DNA of 64,000 nt from contig JAKZHN010000017.1 of assembly GCA_037179335.1 (NCBI GenBank), positions 186,001 through 250,000 on the forward strand, written 5' to 3'. Below are positions 33,201-45,400 of this stretch, one piece after another. Numbering within the stretch: the first letter of the stretch is position 1; every line of letters starts with the position of its first letter. The stretch is from Cyclaneusma minus. Its lineage: Eukaryota; Ascomycota; Leotiomycetes; Marthamycetales; Marthamycetaceae. Made by a program: the position numbers and the translations under genes. The notes under the pieces are model-generated. The model was not told where the DNA came from and did no database searches. It saw only the letters and a program-made list of their open reading frames with translations.

Positions 33201-35934
33201 ATTCTATATATTAATATATTTATCATTTTAAGCAAAATTGTATATTTTATAAATCTAATTTTTAAATGTTTTGGCTTTATTATACTAGGTATTTAATAGC
33301 TGCATTTATTTTCTAATTTGGGTCTTTATAAATTTATAAATTTAAAAAAATATTATTTTATAATTTTTTTTTAATATAAATAATAAATGCGTATTTTTTG
33401 TAATTTGCAATAATATTTAAAATAATTGAAAAAATCTATTAAATTCTTTTATTAATGCAATTAATTAAAATGCTATTAATATTTAATATTTTTTAAAAAA
33501 TTGGATATGCAATATATTATTAGCTAGATATTTATTTAAAAGACTTTATATAAATAAACTTATAATTTAATTTTAATTTTAAAGCCTTATAATTTTCTTT
33601 TTGCAAATGATTTTTTATTAAAATGATTTTTTATAAAATATTTAAATATTAAAATTAGTTTTAATAGAAAAATAAATAGCATTATTTATTTTCATTTTAA
33701 TTTCCTATTTAAATTGCCTAATATAATATAAATTGGCTATAATTTTTAATTGTTTGCAAATTTTATTATCAGCATTTTATCCAATAAAATTATTATTAAT
33801 GTAATAATAATTTTGGATAAAACTTTGCTTTATATATTTTTATTACTAATTTGCTATATATATTTTATTGTATTATCAGCGGGTTTTTTTATTCGCCTAT
33901 TTTTAAATTAGAATCTAAATTAAATTGTATGTAAAAAAGCAAAATCCCAAAAGAAATTAAATATAAAAAATAATATTATAAAAAGTAATAAAATAAATTG
34001 CTTTTTTTGCGCCTATATAAATAAATGGCATTTTGATTTTTGATTTTTGATTTTTGATTTTTGATTAAAAAAATCCAATAACTTATATAGGATATTATTT
34101 AATATTTAATTGTATTATTTAAAACTTTTGAAAAAAAAATTGCTTTTGTATACTTTTTGCAAAAATTGCCTTTGTTTTTAAAAAATTCTTTTAAAGCGCC
34201 TTATAATATATAATTCTTTAATATAAATTGTTTTGCAAAATTAGAGGTTTTTTTCTTTTTATATAAATAATAAATCTTTTTACTATTTATATAAATGCTT
34301 TTCAATTGCAAAAGCATACTTTTTGCTGCTATTAGATTAAATGGAATTAGGGCTCCGACTATTGATTTTTTATTGCCGCTTTTATACTATTTGAAAATAG
34401 ATTTTCCTTTTATTTTGCTGGATAATAAATTTTCCCAATTTGCTATCATTATACTTTTTATTATTAAATTCTTAATTAAAATTTTATTTTTTATAAAAGC
34501 ATTGGCTTTATTTTTATAAACAGCCGGTTTAATTTTGTAAATAAATTATTAAAAGTTGCAGCGGTTTATTTTATAAATAAATTGTTTTTTTATTTGGCAA
34601 TATTTAAATTTGCTAAATATTAATTAATAAAATTAATTAACGCTATATATTATTAGCATTTAATTAAAGCAAATAATAGAAGAACTTTTACTATTAATGT
34701 TTTTATTTATTAAATTGGTATTTTTAATATATTTAATATTTAATGTATTTGCTATTTCTTTATTTATACCTAAATTAAAGCTATTAATAGTTTTTCATTT
34801 TATATTGCTATTCGAAATTTGATTCTATTCTTTAGCAAATTTGCAGGCTTTTGTTTTGTTTCTATTATTTTAATGCTTTTTATATTTATTTATATTTATT
34901 TGCCGTCCGCTTTTGCGCTTTAAAATATATTGCTATATATTATATTTAATTTTTAATTATTATATATTGCTTTAAAATATTATATATTAGATATTAAAAA
35001 TATTTGTATTTATAAAATTTATAAAATAGCATTATAATAGTATAAGCAAGAATAAATAAAATAAAATTATATAATTGCAATTTTTTCCTAATTTGCTATA
35101 TAAAGCATATTGCAAAAATTTCTTTATATCTGCGCTTTAAAACGCAAGGCTACAGGCGCTTAATATATAAAACGCAGTTTTATTTTATTGTAATGATTAT
35201 AAATTATATATAATTAAAAAATCACTTTTTTAATAATATCTATTATATTCTAATTAATTATTATATATAATTGTAATTATGTCTTTCAATATTTCTATAA
35301 TCCAATATGTATTAAATTATCCTATTTTATAATTAAATAAATATTGCTAATTATTGCAAATAATATTTTTATATAAAAAACAATTAAATATAGTGCCCAA
35401 ATTCTTTATATTTCCTAAATTATTAAATATAATATAAATAACCAGCCCCTATTAGCGCCAATTACAGCCCTATAATAGTTTCTATTTTGGGATTTTTTAA
35501 AAAGCGCTTTTGAGTATTATTTAAAATTAAAATTAATTTTAAAATATATAAATTTAGCTATTAGCAATTTATAAAAAAAAGTGCCTATCCCAATATTAGC
35601 TATTGCTAGATTAATATTAAAAATGTATTTTAAATAATTGCATTAATTATAATGCAAGCAAATTCGCTTATAAACTCCTTTATATTAATTGTTTTCCATT
35701 TATAATTTAGCAAATTAGCAATTTCTCAGCGTTTTATTAGTCTGCTATCCCCTTTTAATTAAAGCTTGATAAGCGGCTTCAAGAATAGAAGCAAAAAGCA
35801 ATTATCCTCCGTCCTGCTTTAAATCCTTATTTAAATCCCTTAATTCTTAACCTTTAAAAAAGTAAAATTCCTAAACAAATTTATTCCCAATTAAATATTT
35901 TCTTCATTTAATCTATTGAAAATCAAAGTATTAA
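30214..35934. pseudogene. AT-rich RIP-degraded DNA, unclassified
   Basis: 5.7 kb with no intact frame of biological composition. The plus-strand frames at 31,470-31,871 and 34,295-34,519 are Phe/Leu-rich. The opposite strand of the first reads Lys-rich pieces such as KAKAKKLVKIEKFGKQLKK, so a degraded minus-strand coding region is possible. A seven-base ATTTTTG microsatellite lies at about 34,036-34,066. Confidence 0.5.
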
Positions 35935-35939
35935 TTAAA

Positions 35940-36164
35940 TGTCACACGGGGCTAAAAAGGGCGCTTTGCGGGCACCCTATAAAGCACGTGTATTAAAAAT
36001 GCGTAAAAAGTAAGCATTGCTTATTAAAAAAGCCAAATAAAATTTCTAGCGCATAATATTTAAACGCTGCTATTTTTATTTAAAAAAGACAGCGGCTATT
36101 TTTTATAGCTAAAAAATATATACAATATATTTTTATTTGCCAATTTATTTTAATTATTATAATA
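35940..36164 (+). repeat. 5' LTR of copy A
   Basis: 225 bp, starting TGTCACACGGGGCTAAAAAG and ending ATTATAATA. It retains GC-rich pieces lost from the 3' LTR: its TGTCACACGGGG corresponds to TATTATATAAAG there, every change being a C-to-T or G-to-A transition. Confidence 0.85.
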
Positions 36165-38776
36165 AAATAGCCGCTTTTATTTTAAAAAATAATAATTTGG
36201 CAAAATAATAATTATTTAATTAAATAGCCGCAAATTTAACACCAATTATAATATATTAAATTTTGCTGAAAATTTGAAAAGCCAAATTTTCCCAATTCCA
36301 AAGCAATTTAATTTCAATAATATTACCATTGCAATTTTTGTACCAAATTAAAAAACCGTATTAAATAATAACAAAAATAATAATACACCTGCCAATAATA
36401 ATATTATTAATAATACTAATAAAAATACTATTAATATTAGCAATTGAAAGCAATTTAGCGCCCTTTTTATTTAAATTCAAAAACTATTTAATAGCTTTTT
36501 TTTAGCTAAACGGCCAATTTATTAATACAAATTAAGTTATTAATACAAATCGGCCTATTAATGTAAATTAATTTGAACAAATTTAAAAACAAAACGCTTT
36601 GATTAAAAATATAATTATATTATACAAAAACAAAGCCAATTATATATTTAGTTTTAATGCAATTCAAAATCAATTCAATTTAAATTCCAATAATTTAAAA
36701 GCTATTTAGCAAATTATTCGAAAATTTAAAAAAAAAATGCAAAATTGCAAGCCAAAATTGCAATTTTTACCCGCAAATGCAATCCATTTAATTTAAATTT
36801 TAATAATAAACAACCAGCTATTAAAAAGTTTTATATGCCCAAAAATCCCTATATATTAAATATTAAATTATATTATACGCATCATATATATAAATACTAG
36901 AAACAATTCAATTATTTGCAAAATTATTTTAATACACAATTTTAAATTTTCCTTTTAGAAAATAATACAATTTATATTTATTGCGCTTTAATTGCATTTA
37001 AAAACCGCGTATGTATTATATAATAATATTATTAAATAAATTATAGTTTAAAAAATATATATAAAAGAATATAAAAATTTAATATCAAACGCAATAAATA
37101 CAAAGCAATAACGCATATTATATATAGCAAATTAATTTGCTAAAAAAAAGTTCAAAAAAACCAAAATAATTAAAACATTTTATTATAAAATAAAAAAATA
37201 TTTTTCCATATAAAAAATATACTCTTTATATTTTTTAATAACTAAATTATTTTTAATTTTGCAATAATATTAAATAAAATTTTATTTTTTAATAAAACAA
37301 TTAATTATAAATTAATATATAATATATGCTTAATACAATTAAAAATATTAAATGTAAAAATAAATTTAATTCAAAATTTAAAATTTAAAATATATTTAAT
37401 ACAAATAATTTAAAAACGCATTATAATAATTATAATAAGTTACAACATCCATATAATATTTTAAATAATAATATAGCAATTTAATATTAGCTCAGTTGCA
37501 AAAATAAACAAAAATATTATTATTAAAATAAAAATTAGGAACGCGGCCAAATTCAATATTGGCTTTTTCTCTATTTTAATTATAATATTAATAATTATAA
37601 TTTATTTAATTGCATTTGTAAAAAAAGTTAAAATTGCTAAAAATTTAAATACAAAATCCGCAAATATAAATAATTTAGCAATAAAGCATATATTTTAAAT
37701 AGCAATAATTTTAATAGATATAAAGAAAAGAAAAGCCAATTATATAAAAATAGCTTTAATTATAGCTTTAATTATAATAATTATAATCAGAATAAATATA
37801 ATCGAATTTCTTTGCAAAAGTTGCAAATAAAATCTATAATTTTATAAATTACAAATATAAATATAATAATTAAAAAACAAAACAATTGCTAATAATTGCC
37901 TAATTTAATAATTTCTTTATAATGCAAAATGCATGATAATTAATTATCTAATTGCAATTAATATTTAAAATATAATTCCCGCTTTTGCTTTTATTAATAA
38001 TAAATTAAATAAAACTTTTATATTATTGATATTTGCAAAAAGAAAGAAAAATGCATATATACAATATTTATAAATTTTCGTTTTTAATAAAGATAAAAAA
38101 AATTAAACAATATTATAAAACTTTTATTAAAATTTCTAATAATAAAAATAATATAAAAATTAAAAAAAATTAAAAAATATAGAATATTTGCATTTGCATA
38201 TAATTCGCTTTTAAATATAATATAATTTAAATAAATAAGCAATAAATATTATAATTAGGCTAAAACCAATTTTATTTATAAATGCCATATTAAATATAAA
38301 ATTATTGCTTAAAATAAATTAAATAAATTAAAAAAGCTAAATGCAATAATTTATATTTTAAATATAATAAATAAAAAATTATATTTGTACGGAATATCTT
38401 ATACGCAAAAATTAAAAATATAATATTAAATTATACAAAATAATATTTAGCAAAATAAATAAAAAATTGTAATTAAATTTTAATATATTCCCAAAATTGT
38501 AAATTGCCAAATATTAAAAATATTCGCAGAAAATATACGGCAAAATTAAAATTAAAATTAAAGCAAAACACCAAAATACAATAAATTAAAAAAACTAAGC
38601 CATTTTAATAATATTTTTAATATAATAAAAATTGGTATATTATTTATATATTTTAATTTGAATTATATTATCAAAATTAAATCAAATATATTTTATTAAT
38701 TTATTTATAATTTATTTAAAAAGCCATTAATTATATTGAAAAAATATTTTGATAATGCGCTAATGAAAACTTAAAT

Positions 38777-39110
38777 TTGCAAACTAAAAGTCCAATAAAA
38801 GCTTTTATATTATTTATATTTAAAAATAATAATAATTTGTATTTATATATTAATTATAAAAAATTAAATAATACTATTTTTTTAATTAATAAATTTTTAA
38901 TTAAATTAAAAAAAATCGAGATTTTTATTAAATTAAATTTTAGAAATATATATTTTAAAATTTATATAAAAACAAATAGCATTTTATATAAAATATAGCT
39001 ATTTCAAATATTTAATAATATTATTTAAATTAGCAAATGCATTAGCTATATTTTAAACTTATATAAATATAATGCTTAATTTGTTTTTAAATATAATTTT
39101 AATAATTTAT
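38777..39110 (+). pseudogene. Fossil Ty3/gypsy reverse transcriptase (copy A)
   Basis: The frame from 38,777 reads SPIKAFILFIFKNNNNLYLY, then INYKKLNN, INKFLIKLKKIEIFIKLNFR and NIYFKIYIKTN. This follows the order of gypsy RT motifs (SP..P..FV.KK.G..R.CVDYR.LN, then YPLP..D..L..A..F.KLDL..AY..I.I). The frame closes at 38,996-38,998. The later YLDD site reads in the same frame as Phe-Asn-Asn at 39,098-39,106, as expected if both catalytic Asp codons changed GAC/GAT to AAC/AAT. Non-functional. Confidence 0.8.
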
Positions 39111-39888
39111 TTTAATAATATTTTGATTTATTGAAAAAATCCTAGCAAATATAATAAATATATAAAAATCATATTTAAAAAATGATAAAAATAGTTCTTT
39201 TTTATAGAAAAAAGCAAATAAAAATTTAAAATAAATAAAACTTTATTTTTAAATTTTATAATAAAGAGAAAATATATATATATAAAGCCGGAAAAAATAC
39301 GCGCTATTTAAAAATAGCCTATATTAATTCTATAAACAAAATTGCAATTATTTTTAAAACAAGCCAATTTTTATAAATAATTTATTTTAAAATATAGCAG
39401 AATTATATTGCCTATAATTAATTTGCTTATTAGCAATATATATACAAAAAACCCTATTTAAATAATTTTTAAAAGCGCAAAAAGCTTTTTAGCGGGTTAA
39501 AAATATATTTGCAAATAGATTATCATTGCGATATTTTAATTCTATAAAATATTTTCAAATTATATATAACGCTTTTAAATTTTTGATATTAAACTTTTTA
39601 AAGCAGTTTAAAAAATTAAATAATTCAATGCAATATTATTAATTTTTAATAATTTTTTAATTTTGCAAATTAATTGGCGCAAAATTAATATATTAAATAT
39701 ATAATATTAAATTGCTTGCAATTATATTTTTTTTAGCATTAAAAACAATATAGTTATTTATTTATTAATCTTAATTATTATTTAGCTATTAAAGCCATGC
39801 GATAATAATTAAAATAATAAATCAAACAGGGCTAAAAACCTTGGTAAAAGTCGGTTTAATACCAAATTTCTCTTGGGCGAAAACTATC

Positions 39889-40083
39889 CTAATTTGTTTT
39901 TATTAATATTATTGGGACTTTTTGGCTATAAATAAACTGCGGGCCGCTAAATACAGCGGCGCCAATAATTTGGTTTTTTAATAGCAGCGGATTCTTGGGA
40001 TTATTATAGTCGTAATGGTATTCCAATCTATAGCTGGGTTTTTGGCTTTTTGGGCTTTTTAAATAATAGCGATTATATGCCAA
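39889..40083 (-). pseudogene. Less-mutated open frame near the 3' end of the nested element
   Basis: A frame of 64 codons reads NRYYLKSPKSQKPSYRLEYH and LLLKNQIIGAAVFSGPQF, of ordinary amino-acid composition, unlike the Ile/Lys/Asn-dominated surroundings. It lacks a convincing start and is probably the residual C-terminus of the element's last protein. Family not recognised. Confidence 0.4.
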
Positions 40084-40798
40084 ATTTATTTTTATATGCT
40101 TTTATATATAGTATAAGCCCTATGCAATTATATTATTATTATTATTATTATTAATTTTTAATTTTGCAATGCTTTATATAATAATAGCTTGGCGTATTAA
40201 TAATAATAATAAAAGTTTCTATTAAAATTCCAATTCCGCTTTTATAAGTTTTTCGATTTCCCGCGTTTTAGTATTTCTTTTTCCTTTTATTATTATTTCC
40301 TTTTTTTTCCCATATTACTATTGCTTTATTACTCGCTGTTTTCTATTTATTACTATTTTTCTCCGGCCTTTTATTTGCTTTATAGCAAAATATTGTAAAT
40401 CCTATTAAATTCCCAAATTTTGATATTTTGCAATCTTTTTTAAAAGCCCTATTTTATATTAAATGCCCTAATTCGCAATTTAAACTATAAATCATTATTA
40501 GCGTAAAATTAAATACCGGATAGCCATTTAAATTGTTTAATTCGCCGCTATTAAAAGGAATATTGCAATTGCTAAAACGGTTTACGCTGCTAAAGCTGTT
40601 TATTTTTATTAGCAGTTCTTTAATATTGCTATTAATTTTAATTAGCTATTTGCTAATTCTATTACTAATTTCAGCCAGTAGTCCGCTATATTTTTATTGG
40701 TATTATTTAATATCCCATTAAGCCTATCATTAGCATTAGGTTATTTATTTTTTTCCGGCCTAAATTTAATAGTTTTTTAATAGTTTTTTAATTTTAAT

Positions 40799-41045
40799 TT
40801 TGATTTTAATTTTGATTTTAATTTTAATTTTGAGTTTAATTTTGATCTTAATCTTGATCTTAATCTTGATCTTAATCTTAATCTTAATCTTAATCTTAAT
40901 CTTAATCTTAATCTTAATCTTAATCTTAATCTTAATCTTAATCTTAATCTTAATCTTAATTTTAATCTTAATTTCAATCTTAATTTTAATTTCAATTTTA
41001 ATCTTAATTTCAATTTTAATTTTAATTTCAATTTTAACCCCAATT
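40799..41045. repeat. Hexanucleotide repeat (TTAATC-type) in the nested element
   Basis: The unit reads TTAATC in the centre (about 40,870-40,965, near perfect) and TTGATC/TTAATT at the edges. It gives frames of alternating Ile-Leu on the plus strand and Arg/Lys-Leu on the minus strand; these are artefacts of the repeat, although an original low-complexity coding repeat cannot be excluded. Confidence 0.85.
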
Positions 41046-42168
41046 TCAATAGCAATAGCGATTTTTAAATTCTTTTTGATTTTGTTAATTAAGCCGGCTA
41101 TTAATCCGGCCTTGTTTTCGGATTCTATTAATCCTATTTATAATTTTCCCGATTTTGGCTTTTCGATTTCCCGGCCCTTTATTAAAATCAATTTAAAGCC
41201 TATTTTTAAATGTTTTTGACCTGCCGCTTTTATAATTAATCCCAAAATCAATTCCAAATTTGCTTTGTATTAAAAAAGTTTTTGTTTTTAAATTATTTTT
41301 AGTCTTTTGCTAATAAAAGAAATAACCCGCATAAAAACCCGGTATTAATAATAATCCCGCCAAGTTTAAAGTTTGCTATTTTTGAAATTATTTATTAAAT
41401 CCGTTGTTTTATATTAATAATAATCTAGTTTATATTTATCAAAAAAATCTTAAGAGTTTTTTATTAAAATGTTTTCCAGGCTTTCTTTGCAAATATTAAA
41501 ATTCAAAGCTACTATTAAATAAGCGAGCGTGTTTTTTCCTAATTTTATTTCGCCTTGCCTAAAATAAATGGTTTTAATTTAATTCTATATATATTTAAAA
41601 CGCAAAATAATTTTATTTTTATTTGCAAGTTTTGCATTAAAAAATATATTTAATTTCCAAATTGAATTTATATTAATAATTTCTGCTAAAATAATTTTCG
41701 CTAATATTGCAACAGGAAAAGTAAACAGGCCAAATATATTTAAATAAGCCTTTAGTATTTTTTTTATTTTTTTTTATTTTTTTAATACGGCTAATAAATT
41801 CCTTTTATTAATATTGCCGGGCATTTATTATTTAATTTCCAGTATTTAGCTAATTAAATTAATAATTTTAATATTAATATTTAATTAAAATTAATTCATA
41901 AATTTTTAAAAACTTCACACGCGCTAATTATATATTTTAAATTTTATTATTTTATTGCTAGAATTAAAAGCGAATTTTATTAAGAAAATCCCGGCTTTAT
42001 ATTTTATTAGCAAAAGGCCTATTAAATTAAATTTTTTAAATATTTAAACCGTTTTATTTTTAGCAATTTTAAAGCAATTTATAAAATTCTTATTAATATT
42101 ATAGTTTTTAATTAGAAAATTTGCTAAATTTATCTAGCTATTATTAATAAGGGTATTGCCAATAGATT

Positions 42169-42492
42169 TTAATTATTTAAAAAGCTTGCAATTGCCGGCT
42201 TTAATTTTAAATATATAATGAAGGCCGGCAAAGCGGCGAATATTATTAATAAATTTGGCTTATAGCAGTAATAAGCCGAAATGCTTTTAAAAATTAGGAT
42301 AGCCAATTTATTTAAAATTGATTTAAAGCAGCGGGCTGAAAATTCTTTAAAAATCGAAATGGTTAATTTAATGAAAATTAATTTGTAGCAATAAGCTAAA
42401 AGTTTTTTGGAATTTAAAATAGCTAATTTAATTAATGCCGGATTGCCAATAGCAGAAAGACAAAAAACCAATTTTAAAAACACAAAAAGCAA
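42169..42492 (-). pseudogene. Open fossil frame with three 60-bp / 20-residue repeats
   Basis: A 107-codon frame contains three tandem units of 20 residues, aligned as IKLAILNSKKLLAYCYKLIF, IKLTISIFKEFSARCFKSIL and NKLAILIFKSISAYYCYKPN. The DNA units are about 60 bp, at about 42,264-42,440. The length in whole codons suggests the duplications arose in coding sequence, though the frame has no recognised family and its true strand is unproven. Confidence 0.4.
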
Positions 42493-45400
42493 AAAACTAA
42501 AAAACTAAAAGCCAATGCTATTTAATATGGTTAAATATTGGATAATTTTAATATAAATAGAATTATAGCAAATGCCAATAAAAGAAATTAGCTTTATACT
42601 TTTAGCGGTTCTTTTAGCAGTTTTTTAAAATAATAATGTTTTTAAATTTATAATCATTAGCGGGACTTAAATGAATTTTAATTAATTCTTTTTTTTAATG
42701 AATTGATTTTATTTAAATTGCAAATGCATTGGCTAGCTTTGGCGATTTATTATGTTTTTGATTTTTATTAGTAGTTTAAATATATTTTAGTATTTATATT
42801 TTGCTAGCTTCAATATAATGGTTTTATTATTTGCTTTAAATATTTTATTAAAAAAGAAAAATCCAATTTCTTTTAATAATTTTGCTAAATATGAGTTAAT
42901 TTGTTTTAAAATTACACCCAATTTTTAATTTTGCTTTTAAACGCTCATTATTATATAATTTATTATTTTTAATCTTTTTGAACTTTTTTAAAGGCTTTTT
43001 CGCTTTTTCGTTTTTATTGCCTAATTGCTATTTTATATATTCCCGGTTTTTTTTAAAAAAGAAATTAGCATTTTAATAATAATTGGTTTTTTTTAATTCT
43101 TTTAAAAATAATCTAATAAATATCTAGGCCACAAATTATATTTTGCTATTAAAATAGCAAACGGATATATTATATTTAAGCCTGTAAATATAATCTAGTA
43201 TTTTATTTATTTGCTTTTTTAATTATAATAATATATTTTAATTATTTAATTATTTAATTTCCGTTTAATATAATCTTTTACTAAACTTTTATTGGAATGT
43301 TTTTAAATTTATTGCCGTATTTTATATATTTTTATTGCATAGTAATTAAAATCCTAATATTATTAATGTTGCATTTATATTTTATTATAAATATAGCCTA
43401 TTTCGAAATTTTTATATTTGTAATATTTAGCTTCAATAAATTTTAACAAATTAATAATTAATTATATTTGGCTGGGTTTATCTAGTAAATTGCTTGTTTT
43501 AATTTAAATAAAAATTGGGTAAAAGAAATCGCTTTAAATTCAGAAATAAATATAAAACCATTTATATTTTGCAATAAGGTTTTTTTTAAATTTGCTATAG
43601 GCTTATAAATCGTGTTTTGCAATATAGTTTATATATATTATTAAGTTTTTATTATATATAAAAAAATTAATAAAATAGCTTATTTTTTTATTTGCAAAAT
43701 ACTAATGTATTATTAAACGCGCTATTGGTATTTGCGTTGAAATATTGTTTAAATCAATCAATTGGGCGCATTTGCTATTATATTTTTAAAAATTTGCTAA
43801 TTTTTATAATATTATATATAATTTTTGAGATTTTTTGCAATTGTAATTTTTAATTTTAATGGGCTTTATTATTCGCGCGTTGTTCGCTTTCAATTAGCAA
43901 AAAATAGCCAAATAAATTTTAATAGAATTTTATCGCTTTAATTATGATAATTTGGCTTAAAGTAATATTAAAAAATATTCTTTATGCATTAATTTGCTTT
44001 TATTATTTATTTTTTAAAGTGTTTTTAATAAGAAATTGGGCTTTTATAATTTATTAAAAACCTTATATTAATTAAGCAATTTTAGTTTTATTATTAAATA
44101 GCAGGCCTATTTAAATTGGCTTTTAAGTTTTATTAAAAAATTTATATTTGAATTTATTTGAATTGTTTTAATTATATTAGAATTAAAGCATTTAATCATA
44201 ATATATTGGGCTATTTAAATTCCAGCGCCGTATTAGTAAAACACCGGATGGTTATTTTCTGCTTTAATAAAATTAAAAAATTTATTAAACTTAGTTTTGC
44301 TGTTTTTAATTTAAATATCAATTAATAATAGCTTTTTTAATTAGTATTTAAGATTAAAAGAATTATTAAATAAAATCCGGTTTTTAGCCGAAATTAATAT
44401 ATTATGCTAAATAAATTGGAAAGTATAGAAGTTTTGGCTAAATAATAAAAAATTGTAATATTTCTCCTATTTTCTTTACTATTAAGTTTTTGTTTATTTT
44501 TTAATTTATATAGAAAATTTTAGCAATGCTTTTTTTCGGGCTTTTTTCAATGGTTTTTAGCCTTTATTGTTATTGTTTAAATTATTTAAATTTTTAAAAA
44601 AGCTATTAAGCAGGCTTTCTGTTTTTAGTTTATAGTTAATTTTATATTCTTTTATAGTGTTTTTTTGATTTTGCAATAATATCCGGATATTCTTAAAATT
44701 ATTATTAAAATATTAGAAATTAAAAATATAATTTAATTGGAAAAATCGAGGCAAATGCTTTTATTATTATTATTAATATGTATTTATATATTTTGTTAAT
44801 TTTTTAAAAAGAATTTAGCTGGATATTTAATAGCTTATTTAATATAATTTTATAAATTTCACTTAAATAAAAATATATTGCTATGCTATAAATGAAAACT
44901 AAACAAATTATTATATTATATACTATTTGTTTTGGGATTAATATAGCTTTAATTATTAATAATATTAATTATTATAGTATTATTTTATATATTCTTTAAT
45001 TTTTTTAATACATATTGCTTTTCTTGCAATTTATTATCAATTGTGGTTTTAAATATTTCACTATTTTTTAAATTTTAATAAATTAATTTATATTATAATA
45101 GCAAAAACGCTTTGCAATACATATTAAATATTCTTTTTTGAATTGAATATAAAATTGTATTTTTAAATTTATTTAATTGCTTTATTATATATATTTAATA
45201 GCGCTTAAATATTTGTATTTACTATCCAGCTAATAGCTATTAAATATATATTATTTATAAATGCATTTAATATAATATTTAAAATATCATTGCAAATATA
45301 CATTAATTTTTTATAAAAAAGTATAAATAAAATTGGTAATATTAATAATTTGTATAAGATTTTGCTATTTATTAATAATAGGTCGAATTTGGTTTTGGCA

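Noticed and set aside
20514..35934. Mitochondrial DNA or a centromere core as explanation of the AT-rich block
   Set aside because: No mitochondrial genes or tRNAs and no higher-order satellite were seen; LTR elements with transition-biased differences support RIP, though a centromeric location on the chromosome cannot be excluded.
40799..41045. Interstitial telomere (TTAGGG) remnant
   Set aside because: The unit is TTAATC/GATTAA, which simple transitions do not readily derive from TTAGGG or CCCTAA throughout.
40777..41219. Ile-Leu and Arg-Leu repeat proteins on opposite strands
   Set aside because: Both are readings of the hexanucleotide repeat.
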